Below are positions 34,879 through 46,616 of a DNA stretch of 64,000 nucleotides, in pieces. Both the position numbers and the translations under genes were made by a program. This DNA comes from Armillaria gallica (lineage: Eukaryota; Basidiomycota; Agaricomycetes; Agaricales; Physalacriaceae): assembly GCA_037576215.1 (NCBI GenBank), contig JBANDB010000006.1, positions 1,984,001-2,048,000 on the forward strand, read 5' to 3'. How positions within the stretch are numbered: the first letter of the stretch is position 1; every line of letters starts with the position of its first letter. Under the pieces are notes generated by a model. The model saw nothing but the letters and a program-made list of their open reading frames with translations. It was not told where the DNA came from and made no database searches.

Positions 34879-36525
34879 TTGGTATGTGTAGGTGAAAACG
34901 CCTGCCCCTGGAGGTCTCGGACTGACGCTCAGGACGCTCGTGCCGCTCATACATCTGTCCAGAGGTGTTATGTGGCTTTCGACAGTTTAGGCTCCCTTTT
35001 CGAAGTGTCTCCCAAGGACACGCTCCTTCACTCAACGCAAAGATCTCTCGATAGACTACAAGAAGAAACCGGCCATTTTTTTAGTATGTCAAAGTAGGTT
35101 GCCTTAATTTCATTGGAACAGGTTGACATTTTCTTACAGATATCACGACCATGATGACAGGCCCGGTTCCATTCTCCGGATTACCAGTTGCGCTGCGCGT
35201 CGTTGGAATCCTCAATGTAGGCTAGTCAGTTTGCTCAACATCACATTTAGTAGCCGTCATATCTCAGCCAGGAGATAATAAATTGCAGACTTCGTCAATC
35301 AGTGATTCGTCGAGAACCATTCCAGAGTTCTTTCCTTTGGCGAATCAAGGGAAAACGTCCGAGAGAAACTATCCAGGACATGCATACACCATTCTATGGT
35401 GTACGTTTCGCCCCACCGCGGCATTGCGTACTGTCATAACTTACGGAATTCCTTAAATACCGGGACTCGCCACACCTCTATTGCAGTGGCTATAACATTA
35501 TACGGCCCTGGTCGGTGGCGTCAAGTTCCGGGTTTCAGCTAGCCTGCATACTCCTGCATATTGCGATTCTGTTGCGGAACTTACAAGGCACGAATATTTT
35601 CGAAACTACTTTCCGTCCCAGACTGAATGCATATTATTATCTCTATGCACTTCAGAGGCATCCCCACCTGCGTAGTTATTTCATCTCTCACGTTATTTGT
35701 ATGCTTACCTTTGCCCATCTAAGATCGCTCTGTGACTGATATCAGCCTTTCACAGCCTCGATAAACTATGACGTTGGTAACCGTATGGCCCCGTATGGTG
35801 GCGACGAGGACTATATCGTATTTCAAAAGTTAAAGGGGACGGTCATGGAAAGCAATGATAAGTTGTTTGTTTCAAGGTCAGGTGCGTTATCAGTGCGATC
35901 CTAATATCACAATTGATTCTAATCCCTAAAACAATCGTACCTTTTTCCAGTACGTTCTCAGGTACTTCAGACCGCCATGAACCTCTGGGTACTGGCCATC
36001 ATGTCTATGGTACATCAGATGCTATTCGTCCCTACATTTATTGCTCCAAATACATAAATCTCTACACAAGATTTCGGCACTTCGGCAAAATTGACCAGCA
36101 ACAGGGCGTGCCGCCGCGGATGAGGAGCCTCTGTTGTCTCGGGACAAATATGCTGAATTTGGAACAAAGTAAGGACCCCATCTCAGATCTGGCCACCTGC
36201 CGGGCCCGACACATCCTCCAAGGTACTTTCGTACTTTCTACTGATTCAAAACTCAATAACTGATGGCAATGTATCGTAAGGTATCGTAGCACTGGAGCTC
36301 CTTCGGAACAACAAGCGAGGTAGTAGGGAGATGTTCTCAGCCTCTATGTTTGTCTGTATCTCTGCTGCAGAAATCAGATCTGACCGTGGACCGTGGTACG
36401 CTAGTTCAATTTTCCGCCTTTTCAAACCTGAAATAGAGCTGACGCCAAAGGTGCGTAAATTGCGTTGCTTCAAACGCAAAATTTTCTCTGAACTAGGCGA
36501 GCAAATTTTCCCGAGGCGGAGAAAT
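34879..36525 (+). pseudogene. Exon-like fragments of an unidentified, probably decayed gene
   Basis: Several open stretches bounded by splice-like signals lie in series on the plus strand. Examples are FDSLGSLFEVSPKDTLLHST and QRSLDRLQEETGHFF near 34980-35080, NRMAPYGGDEDYIVFQKLKG with TVMESNDKLFVSRS near 35780-35880, then after a plausible intron VRSQVLQTAMNLWVLAIMSM near 35950-36010, and ALELLRNNKRGSREMFSASM near 36290-36350. The last two recall, only loosely, the helical middle region of fungal Zn2Cys6 transcription factors. No zinc cluster was found upstream and no model joins them without stops. It may be a relic, or a fast-evolving gene I cannot resolve. Confidence 0.25.
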
Positions 36526-37575
36526 TAAAATTAAAAGTCTAGGTTGTCGTGGACGTCAATTCGGTCAACATCCAAGGCGACTTAGCGCCCTGGGGTGGGC
36601 ATACACTTTACCGAGATCAAAGACATTACTTGTCATCTGCAGTGCAGTGGTTCTAGCGCGCGGAAATTCTACAGCGCTCTACAATTTATCTATGTACATT
36701 GTTTTTGAAACGGCTCAGCGCCAGGAGTCACAGCAACCGGCGTTCTTAATTCACAGGACTTCATAATGCGTGCGATTTTCAACGTAAACTGTTTAGGTCT
36801 TCGAGAAGTGGTGCGCTCTCGCTGATCTTTATATGGTACCTTGTTAGGTTACCTACAGGGACCTGAGGCACAAAGGGTACTCTTGTTGTGGCAAAACGAA
36901 ACCCACGCCGGGAAATCTGGGATTCTGTTACGCATGGGGTGGCCCATGATGACATACTATTTTGATTCTGCGAAATATCGGCCTTCGATCCGACTTGCAT
37001 GATCGCGGTAACAAGGTCGAGGGAATATGCGGATGGAAGGTGTCCTCCATTCTTCCTTCCCTGATTCTGTCATATCTTTCACTGGGTACAGCGTAGGAAG
37101 TTATTGACAATCTAGGTTGGGCCATATTTGAGATACCTCACACAGTAGATCACGGTCTTACTGATCTGCTCATGCATCACGTCGCCGTACTCTTTGAGGC
37201 TGCATGTCAAGACGCCAAGATGCAGAGCTTAAATATGTAAATCGCAACTGCCTCGCTTCAGGTTCAAGGTATATGTAAACCAGATAATTAAAAGGTTTAT
37301 TTATTTAATGTTGAAGGCCGGCGGTCTTTGACGTGCAGAATTTATGGACACGTCGCTTCGAGTATCTATCTATTCGGAACCTGAGGCGCAGCACCGGCGA
37401 GGGATGTCGCACAGATGATCTAGGTGATTTGTATACGTGAGATTAGAGGAAGGAAAGGGTACGGTGTGGCATATGATGGGCGATAAGTGTGACTGATGAG
37501 AGGGGAAACCTGGAGATACTGGTGGGCAATGATGCACGGGTCTCACGGACACAGCAGGTCGACAGCTCGTTATAA

Positions 37576-37597
37576 AAATACGAACGCCTTCGTATTT
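37576..37597. repeat. Perfect 9-bp-arm inverted repeat (hairpin)
   Basis: AAATACGAA - CGCC - TTCGTATTT. The arms match exactly around a 4-base loop. It sits in gene-poor DNA with A/T-rich flanks. It could be a palindromic factor site or chance. Confidence 0.6.
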
Positions 37598-39243
37598 AAT
37601 TTTGTTAATGGGCGGTAGTTAGATTGAGACTACGGCGTACTTGGCGGAAGAGGATGTCGGACTAATGCACGGTGGAGACAGTGGCTCATTACGTGATTGC
37701 GGCTTACTTAAATAGAGCCGCGCAGGAAAGTGTCAAGTTGAAGACGAATTCTCTGCCTGCAGGCAGAAAACGTGGTGCATTTGCATACAAATGGGTCTTC
37801 ATCCGATACGAATCACAGATGAATGAGATGAACATCAAGGGTTTCTTATCACCGAACAGGCGAATAGTCCGATTTCGCCCTGCACTGCGAGGCGTATAAG
37901 CGGAACACGCGTTAAACACATTGCCAAAGCTCGCCCTTCAAAAACTACTGGCTACGAAGCTGACAATCTTTTAGCCATCCCTCTGCCGCGTACTTGTCGA
38001 GTTCGTCGCGCTACCATTCTGGCCCAACGATAGCTCCTGCAACATTGCGTCGTTGTCTACATTCTCGGAGTCACCCATCTCAACTCACCACAGTCGTTCT
38101 TTTCGTCGCCTTTTTCTCGGTTCTGTTGTCGTCATAGCATCCAAAGTGCAAGTATAATTTCTTTTCTAATTCAAGCAGGACGCCTGCTTTTCAAACAAGT
38201 GCTCCCCTACTCCGCATTGTGAGTGGTTGCCTCGGGAAGGTGATTGGGAGACTAATACGATGAATAGACGGTGCGATATTCGCGTTGAAAACTGGTACGT
38301 GTACAGTCCTGACAGAGGCTCAGTACTGACGGGCACGGACAGACCTGTTACTGAGGTGGGTTTTCGTTACGTCGATACGTCATGTCGAGGTGGCTGTAAA
38401 ACGTGGGCCGTGGGAATGACCGCGGACAATCCCAAAATCTGGCTCGGCGGACTACAGTTTCCGTCTTGTTTTTCGAGTCTTGTTTTCCAGACATTTTTCC
38501 GGCGGGTTTGTTTTCTGCGTCATTGCCCTTACTGTCACTTGCATTTCGTGGTTTCTGCAGCGTTGCAGGTTACCCTGTTATCGCAGGGAATGTGCGGCAC
38601 TTAGGTGTCGTAAGATGGCAGGAGGTGTCAGGGCACGATTGAGCGCTGATAATCGACGACTTCTGACACCGCAACCGGCAGCATTTTCCCGATTGATCTG
38701 GACTTTTCATCCTATTTCACGTATTTCAACCGAATCTTGCAATTTCATCAATTCTTTATTTATTTCTATTTTATTGTTTTTGTCCGATTCGAGTATTTCG
38801 CACTTTATATACTCCCTGGCCTCGACCTCGCTTCTTCTCTTCGTCGTCGACGTTGTCGACCCTCCCTTCTACCCTCTTCACGACCCTCCACGCTGACCAC
38901 GACTCTTATTTCCTCTAGTGTCTCTGCCTTCACTCCTCAAGACCTGCACACGCTTCGCTGTCGTTGTCGCTGTCCCCATCGCATGAATAGCAGTCACACA
39001 CTGGTGAGTCGTCACTTTTGTTTTATTTTCGATCGTCTTGTTCGTCGAGTCTGTGTGTCGGTGTTACTCGATCGCGTGGCTGGCCATTGGCTTGCTCAAC
39101 ATTCACCATTTAAGGCATTTTCTAAAGTGCTGGCTTGGCTCTGTACGACCACCACGCGCTGGGTCTGCCACTTGCACTCTGCAGACGCGCTGCCACGGTC
39201 TTAATTTTCTTGCCAGACCCCCTCTCTCCTTCCTATCATCATC

Positions 39244-40662
39244 ATGTCCTCACGCGCTTACCCGTCTTCTCCTGCCAGTCCTCAAGACATGAAAGATCTT
39301 TCGAACAAACATACCCGAGTCTCTCTTATCTACCCAAAGAAGAGGCCATCTCCTCATGGCGTTTCCAAGAAGACACCATTGCTCCCTGCATATGGTCCGT
39401 CTCGCCGGTCACCTCGCTCAGCCAAATCAGCTCTCATTCTGCAACGGCAACGCGACGTGCACACCCTCGCTCTTCGGCGGGAGGGCATCTTGCTGGAGGA
39501 CGAGTACCGTGACGAAATAAGAGTCTATATGCATGAGATGGAGGTATGTGTCTCGCACAGCTTGGCGTGTACGCATATACCCAATTTTCTACTTGTCTAG
39601 CTCTTCACCATGTCCTCGACCCAATCCATGGATCAGCAACCCGAGATTGGGTGGCATATGCGGCCCTGTCTCGTCGACTTTCTCGTAGAGGTTCACTTCT
39701 GCTTCCGACTGCGGCCAGAAACGCTGTATCTCGCGCTCAATATTGTCGATCGTTACGTCTCTCGGCGGATAGTATATATCAAGCACTACCAGCTCGTCGG
39801 CTGTGCTGCTTTATGGATTGCTGCAAAGTTTGAAGATGCCAAGGACCGCGTCCCTACAGTCCAGGATCTCATGCAGATGTGTCACGATGCGTATGAAGAG
39901 TCGGCCTTCATCCAAATGGAAGGGCACGTTCTATCTACCATTCAATGGACCCTTGGCCATCCGACGGCCGAAGCCTGGCTTCGGCTGATGTGCTGCGGTC
40001 CTTGCCTCGAAGAAGCCAAAGTGCAGCATGTCGCCCGTTTTCTCATGGAGATCACCCTCTTCTATCGCGAATTTGTCAGATTTGCTCCCTCATCTATCGC
40101 CTTGGCTGCCCTCACTCTGTCGAGGTTCCTTTGCGGGAAACCGCGCCGTTTATGGGAGGAATCAGACGAGTGTTTGGAAGTCGTCGATCTCCTGGATTCC
40201 CGTCTCGGAATGCACGTCAACGACTTGTCGGAGACTCTGGTGAAGAAATACTCGTATGCTTTCTATTCGAAAGCCGCTACGTTTGTCGTGCAGTACTATT
40301 TGAAGGGAGGTCGCTTCGCTGGACAGACATACTCGCCATTCCCTGTGACTCCGACCCGTTCCATTGCACCATCTGCTGTCAGCACCCCCATGAGTGCTAC
40401 GACGTCGGTGTCGGACACGTCCGATGATTTCCCCCTTACGCCAACGACTCCCGCAGTACTATCCAGCGAACCCTATATTACGAGTGAATCCTTCATGGAT
40501 TATAACTCTGATGACAAGGAGAATGTGCCGACAACTTTTGAGCCTGTTGTCGGTAAGCACAGACCGGACAGCCCTCTGGATCGATATCTTCCGCATGACT
40601 TTGTGACCTGTCGACCAGTGCTGCAGAATCGCAATGGGTCGCCAAGATTCGCATTTCCATAG
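39244..40662 (+). CDS. G1-type cyclin (Cln/Puc1-like)
   Basis: Regulatory partner of the main cell-cycle CDK, probably acting at Start. Exon 1 (ATG 39244) is basic and Ser/Pro-rich, with an ALRREGILLEDEYRDEIRVY lead into the cyclin fold. A single intron (about 39544-39600) joins MHEME to LFTMSSTQSMDQQPEIGWHM. The cyclin box then reads RPCLVDFLVEVHFCFRLRPE, NIVDRYVSRRIVYIKHYQLV, GCAALWIAAKFEDAKDRVPT. A second box-like helical region follows (FLMEITLFYREFVRFAPSSI), with a Ser/Thr-Pro-rich tail (VTPTRSIAPSAVSTPMSATT; SDDKENVP) whose TP and SP sites would suit phosphorylation-driven turnover. MDQQPEI..MRP..VDFL..VH is the Cln/Puc1 pattern rather than B-type. The ATG context is preceded by about 1 kb of pyrimidine-rich DNA, suggesting a long leader. 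Confidence 0.88.
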
Positions 40663-42169
40663 CAGTCTCCTTCAAAATCGCAACCGCGCCTGTATTTCTC
40701 ATCGTTACTTTCCCATCTTGTCTCCCTGTTCCTGTCCAAAAGTTTTCAATACCGCAAAATGTAATACCATACATGTCGCCTCGCATCCGACAATCCGCAA
40801 TCCGCAATCCTGTTCTCTACAATATCAATATCAATCATCCATGCATCACTTTCTCTCGCAATTGTTACCAACTTTCCATTCATCCATCCCACTATCATCC
40901 CGCATCCATCATTATCGTCACCGCTATCGTACATTGGCAGGCTTACAACCTATTCAATGGGTCGTGAAGATTGTCCTGATTTATTTGACGTACTTTGATT
41001 GAAGGGCGCCGAGTCGAGACGAAAGACAGATTCGCTCAACTTAGCGTTTCTTGGACTGCAATATCTAAAGCCTCCCCTCGCCTCATTAACTTGTGGAGAG
41101 GTCACCTATCCGTTTGCCCGTGATTACATCTACTCTGCTATTCTGCCGCATGTCTCATCTGCGACATTACATTCTTTCCGAATCCTGTCCCTCTATGCAT
41201 ATGGTCGCCATCACCTTCTCCCATTCACTTCATTCACATTACCCACTGCATGCATTCGCTTGCAAATTACTCTATTTTTTCTCAAGAACGCATTGTTTTA
41301 TTTTATTCTTCAACTTATCGTTCATTTTATTTCCTCTCTCCTCATCGCCGACCAGCCTGGCATCCATTACACGCCAGTTCCATATATTTTTTGGTCTCCG
41401 CGCCTAGACACCTCACTATTGTACCCACAAGTACAATATCGCATCGGCATTCCATAGCATTCCCCTTCACTGCACATTAAACTTTTAACCTTTTACTTAT
41501 ATTTTTGAAGTCCTCCGTCGCACATATCGTCCTGTTGCACTCGCATTCCTTATCAAGCAAATCAATCTGTCGTCTTTACGGTATCCGGCTGTCTGAAAGT
41601 TTACGAGTCTTTTTAGCGCTGGCGGATGGTCAAAGATTGATTTCTCCCGTCTGATGGTGGCTCAAACATCAGTCGTCTTGTCAGGAATCTATGATCGTGC
41701 TTCCTCGCTATCGCCACATAAGCCGAGTTAGCTCAGATCGATGAAGTACATCGAGACACTAAGTGCCGAGCATGGACCTGGTGAAGAATAGTCGAACCGG
41801 GATCGGTACAACGAGACGCTCAAAAATCTAGGCTGGACCCCCATCAGCTATTATGAACATGAGAAGGAAATTTCACTGATCCTTCCGCGGGTGACAATTG
41901 TTGGTCGTATGATATGGCGCAGGGTCCTTTGACAACATATGACGATGCCCGGCACCTTGGGAAGATCGGTCTATTATAACTGTGTCCTTGTCGTTGTAAA
42001 GCACCCAGTGAAATAGCTTTTGATGATTCTGTCTGACATTGTGCATGCCGTTGCGATCAACTCGTACATGGATGGATACAATTGCCGAGTACTTACAGCA
42101 AAGACTCCACTCAGAAGGTTATATAGTATCATCACGGTGTTCGAATTCAAGTATGTAATACCTATATCC
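40663..42169. other. Gene-poor, pyrimidine-rich stretch downstream of the cyclin
   Basis: About 1.5 kb. The plus strand is rich in C and T from 40680 to about 41500, producing long but unlikely open frames full of Ser, His, Leu and Phe. Nothing recognisable is encoded. It probably contains the cyclin 3' UTR. Confidence 0.45.
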
Positions 42170-43909
42170 TTATTTTGACACGGCCCTTTCATCGCTGCCG
42201 GTTGATATTGTCGACCACCGACGATTGTTTGTTCGTATTATATTTAAAAGCCCACATCGATCACTATTCGTTCGCTTCTCTTTGCCACCTTCTACACACA
42301 CTAGTTTGAGCTTGCAGTACAGTGCATTTTTCCCTTCCATCCACACCCCGACATCCATCAAGTCTCCCTCACTATCGGCGAGGCACAGTACATGCAGACT
42401 GATGCAGTGACACCACAAAATGTCATTACCTCCCGGGCAAACTTCCTCATCGTGGCAGCGTCGACAGCTGCGGATTTTACGACGTTTCCTCTCCTCTGTA
42501 GGCACAGTATGTCTTCTTTTTCTCTGTCTTTCCATGTCCATGTGCTGATGACTGCTGGAATTGTCGTTTCCAACAATTATGGACAGGGAATCCGATCCAG
42601 GCTCACCAAGTGGCTGATTTTGGGCCGGTTTGATATGGGATGCTGGAATTGGGTGAGGAGGGCTCGTAGGAAGCTCGTCAAATATAGCAGGTTTAGGTGC
42701 AGGGGACAGAGTCAATCAAGGTAGGCCGCCGCTTGTAGGATCGGGGAATATCAATGTATCAGTAAATTAGGAAGAATGCGATGCAGCGGGAGCCATTGAA
42801 ATCGATGAATTCATAGGTAGTAACTGTTCTGATCCTATTTCAACCACGCCTTGACTTGGATGAACAAATGATACATCTCCGGCCAAAAAATCTGGGAACG
42901 GAAAATCTGCAGCTATGAATACTTTGCCGCTGCAATGTACTTCTTCAAGCCCATCGGAGACCAAGTCTTTCGTTGCTCCAATATTGTTTGCTTTCTCCCA
43001 TGATTTTGAATATGTAGCCAGGACCTCTGGTGAGACATAGACACACTCGGTTCCATCTGCTGTCCAGTTCCATTCTCGAGCAAATGTTTCATAGTCAACT
43101 TTACCTTTGCCTTTACAGAGAAAACACATATCTGAGCAAAGAAGTAGCGGCGGGCTTCTTGAGTGGTTGGAACAACTGTAGTCTGTAGCAAAGTACTGTT
43201 ACAGCCAGTCTTGCATATATTTAGGCTTATCGAACCACACTAGTGAAAAACATCTCAATTTTTTTCTGAGGAAACTTCAAAGGTGCGACATACCTCTAGA
43301 TTCGTCATTTGCATTATGGCATTGTGTTGCTGGCTCGTCCCCAGGATTGCGACGGATGCGTGGGGTCTCAGCTTCATCTTGGGAGTCCTTGTCTTCGTCC
43401 TCATCACTCACTGCATCAGTGAGGGGTCCTGCAAGTGGATTCAAGAATGATTCTGTAGGAGAATATAATTATCCTATGTTGCAACGAAAAAGAATGGTTC
43501 GTACGGCTAAGTGGATGATTCGTAGCCTCCTGTAGGTCTACAAGACATTTCTTGTTCGCCTCTGCTTCTGATTTCAATCGCTTGAGCTCTGCACTAAAAG
43601 GCAGCCAGAAAATCAGGAAAAAGTCCGACATTCAAAGGAGGATCAACTTACTGGCTATGGCATCACTTTCAGCCTTACCTAGACTCTTAAAAAAACACCT
43701 CCAAGTACTCCTCATCATCAGATTCATATTCGTCGTCGACATCCGAGTCTATAGATGTCACATACAGTGAGTAGAATATCTGAACTCCGGAATGAGACAT
43801 ACTAACCATCTTCCTCCTGGGATGGAATATCTCATGGCTTTGGTGGCCATCCTCGCCTTGGAGCGTTGTCTGGTCTTAGGCCATCGTTCATACGGCTTGT
43901 ATGTGCCAT
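42170..43909 (-). pseudogene. Decayed gene: acidic/coiled N-part and Cys-cluster C-part, several in-frame stops
   Basis: The product is of unknown function. The ATG at 43909 gives MAHTSRMNDGLRPDNAPRRG, then after a TGA at 43832-43834, DIPSQEED. Next is an acidic exon (DSDVDDEYESDDEEYLEVFF), whose T7 run at 43689-43695 should be T6 to reach KSLGKAESDAIASK, and a coiled helix ELKRLKSEAEANKKCLVDLQ. Later exons read FAREWNWTADGTECVYVSPE, VLATYSKSWEKANN and VFIAADFPFPDFLAGDVSFV. The same frame continues past a TAA (42767-42769) and a second stop just downstream into SPAPKPAIFDELPTSPPHP, QRKRRHTVPTEERKRRKIRS and a cysteine cluster CRRCHDEEVCPGGNDILWC (CxxCxxxxxCPGxxxxxxC). The three stops would each become Gln or Arg by a T-to-C change. 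The Cys cluster with its basic lead resembles small zinc-binding tails seen in repetitive agaricomycete genes, but I cannot name the family. Confidence 0.55.
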
Positions 43910-44119
43910 GCTGCAGGAGATAGAGCTTGAAATTTGAAAAACGCGAGCCATTTATGAAAAGAGTTTGTTTCAGTATGTGTACCTACATTATATCACAAAA
44001 AGAACATACCAGACTAAGACAAATGTGTCACTACGATAGTAACAACTAAGTGACGCGACTAGGAACAGAATACGCGACGGGAGTAAAGAAAGAACGGTCG
44101 CGCAGGAAACTCGGGGTAA

Positions 44120-44360
44120 TGGCAGATAACTATAGGGGCTGATGGCAGATAACTTTGGCGGGGAATTGCATCTTGAGTGAATAGCGTTATCCCCATCGCG
44201 TTTTGAGCCACAAATTTTTACCGCATGGTTTGTATGAATATATTCAATTTATATATACAAGGTTTATGAGGGTCAACGCTGAAACGACCTCGAAATAAAT
44301 TGTTGAACGCGTGGGGCCCACCTGCCCAGTATGGGCATGGCAGATAACTGGCAGATAACT
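44120..44360. repeat. Four direct copies of TGGCAGATAACT
   Basis: Exact copies lie at 44120-44131, 44143-44154, 44338-44349 and 44349-44360; the last two share one T. Each contains AGATAA, the core of the fungal GATA-factor site. The cluster lies between the decayed gene (start 43909) and the 3' end of the oxidoreductase gene. It might be a regulatory cluster or subterminal repeats of an element. Confidence 0.8.
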
Positions 44361-44491
44361 GCCGTGGGAACCCAGTGGAACCGGCGGTAAACCGATATTG
44401 TTGATATACAGATGCAATGGAAACTTCTCACCACATGCTAACAAACCTTGGGTGAAGAATTCTGCAGTTCCAACACCCAGAAGAACTTCCT

Positions 44492-46265
44492 TCACTGCAA
44501 AACCCAAGTGTCGCCATCTTTTTTAATACCTACCGGTCGCTTCTCATCAAGACTGATGCGACCGGCATTCAAGATAGCAGTTGTGAGCACGGTGTTTGCG
44601 ATTGTCGGAAGGCCGTGTAAATCGTAATCCGCGGGCTTCGTTAATCCTGCATTGACACTGCGCGCCGCGTCGACAAATTTCTCGATAGAAACATAGCCGT
44701 ACCCCCGTTGTCCGTCAAAATGCCCGCTTTCGGAAGGTGAATATTTCATACTATAAGAGTACGTTGCATTATGAGACATCAGTGGCCGGCCATTGAGATG
44801 AAGACTCACTAGAAGGGGTTATACCACGACTTGCCAGTATCGTCAACAGTCACATCATAACCACGATGGGCTTGGTCAACTGTAATATCACCCTGTGGCA
44901 AATCCCGCAAAGGTCGGCTTTCTTGTTCAGTAGAGCTTACAGCCTTACATACCTTCTCCCCCATGTAATACCAATGCTGAGCAGAGTGAACCCCGGATTT
45001 TAAAGGTGCTGTCCAACTCGCAGTGTAGACTCCTGTGCCTCGGTGATTCGGGCTCTTAATTGACTGCCAATCAACCATGAGCGTAATAGTATCTTCAGTT
45101 TGGGGGACACAGTTATAAGGTTCGCTGGTGGCAATACCGGTGGCAGCGCTCGCCACAACCCGTGTCGGGACTGCAATGTCCTGAAGGATCCAGCAGCAGA
45201 TATCGATGTGATGCGATGAAAGGTAGTAGCTAGAATATTGTATCCGCTGAGTATAAAGATCAAAAATCCGTAGATGAGAGCGCAAACCTGATATCGGAAT
45301 CTTTACCAGCCCATGCACGGAAAGTCTCAAGCTGACTTTTCGGTTGGCTCATCCATGCACTGAAAAAGTTAAACTCGCCCAAGCTTGCGGCCTTGGATTT
45401 GGCATCGCTGTATGCAGGATCGAATCTAGGCTCAAGTTTAACATACCGGCGCCACGGTAAATAAGACGATGATGTAAGGCCAGCTCACCTTTTATGATGT
45501 TCAACGAAGCAAACAACATTGTGCTTCTTCGCAGCCGCAATTAATTTGTTGTGGTCCGACAGTAATTTGACGGCAGGTTTGGTGACGAGGACGTGAATTC
45601 CGCGTTCAATGGCGTACATGGCAATACTGTAGTGCGTAGCTAATCCACAGATGAGCAAATTATATTCTGATCTAAGAGGTATAAGATCATACTGTCCGGT
45701 GTGAAAATGATAGCCGCATCTCCGGGTTTCATCTTGTCCATAGCAGCCTTGTCTAAACGTACATATAATAAGCGTGGTTTCAACGTTTTCTGTCACTTAC
45801 AAGCTTCTGCATCGATTTTATCAACGTCCGGGAAAGAATCAAACCTGAAAAGTACCTATGAGTAACCTAACATTTACAAGGAAAGAAACAACGCCGTACG
45901 TCGTATCCATATCCTTGTAAACACCCGCGATGTTTTGAGCCAAATGTTCCCTAATGGCAGGAAATTTGGGGCCGTTGACACCAGCCATTCCAAGCTTATC
46001 GACTTTTCCCAGCCTTCGAAGATCAAAGCATGTTAGGGCAACAACCTTTTACTGCGTAAGACGATATGGTGCAGTTGTAGACAGACAACATACCCCGATC
46101 TACATCGAATACATTAGGTCCCCACAAACGTTAGAATCGTAACCCAAATGAGGTCATTATACCTTCTTGTCTGACTTGGATGCCCCAGATCCTGTCCATC
46201 CGGTAGTGTACTCGCCCTAGGATGGTTTGTTGAAGTTGAAAGTTAACTTGAAAGGTAAAAGCCAT
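44492..46265 (-). CDS. Gfo/Idh/MocA-family NAD(P)-dependent oxidoreductase
   Basis: Rossmann-fold sugar or polyol dehydrogenase family; substrate unknown. After a probable ATG at 46265 ([16 protein letters not shown]) comes [89 protein letters not shown] (the VxKP that places the catalytic Lys-Pro), [20 protein letters not shown] and [19 protein letters not shown] (H..D active-site helix). The C-terminal sheet domain ends [20 protein letters not shown] at 44492. The cofactor loop GxGEYTTG requires one more base near 46214-46217; as printed the first exon runs in another frame. Introns are short and regular elsewhere. Confidence 0.82.
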
Positions 46266-46616
46266 ACAGCACCGCCTGCTGAAGTATCAACTGGAAGCTA
46301 CTGATGTTAATAGGCCCACGCACACATCAGAATATTAAGTTTGTCCATATTCGCCATTGGAACAAGAGAGCGGAAGATAAGAGGTGTCGTGGGTCAGAAT
46401 GTGCTCCAGAGCATCTTTTAAGGGAACTAAAGGAACACGGTCCGGGAAAGCAGGGGAATATCGGCCCGCCGGCCCGCAGAATTTAGACCCTAACCTTAAC
46501 CCACGTGTCTCGGCCAGGAACATTCTGCCGCCACAAGTGGGTTCAGGACAGAGTGACGACTTTACTTACGAAAGAAGCATAGTTGGCTTCGTCCACTTTC
46601 TCTTCCTTGCGGCGTC
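46266..46616. promoter_or_regulatory. Divergent intergenic region, oxidoreductase / unknown gene
   Basis: 351 bp between opposed starts. I see no coding signal and no motif worth naming. Confidence 0.4.

Larger units (their letters stand above)
34063..39243. other. Gene-poor stretch of about 5.2 kb
   Basis: No complete gene could be assembled on either strand. It contains scattered exon-like open stretches at 34.9-36.5 kb (described separately), a short perfect hairpin at 37576-37597, and from about 38.0 kb a C/T-rich region that probably includes the promoter and long leader of the cyclin gene. I see no tRNA, rRNA or transposon ends. Confidence 0.5.

Noticed and set aside
37672..37899. 75-codon frame in the gene-poor block
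   Set aside because: Composition is ordinary, there is no splice context and no similarity I can recognise.
40999..41480. Open frames rich in Ser/His/Phe downstream of the cyclin
   Set aside because: The region is simply pyrimidine-rich on this strand; several frames are open at once and none has splice or domain support.
41720..41765. tRNA-like A box (gagttagctcagatcg)
   Set aside because: No B box with GTTCRANNC at the right distance and no acceptor-stem pairing was found.
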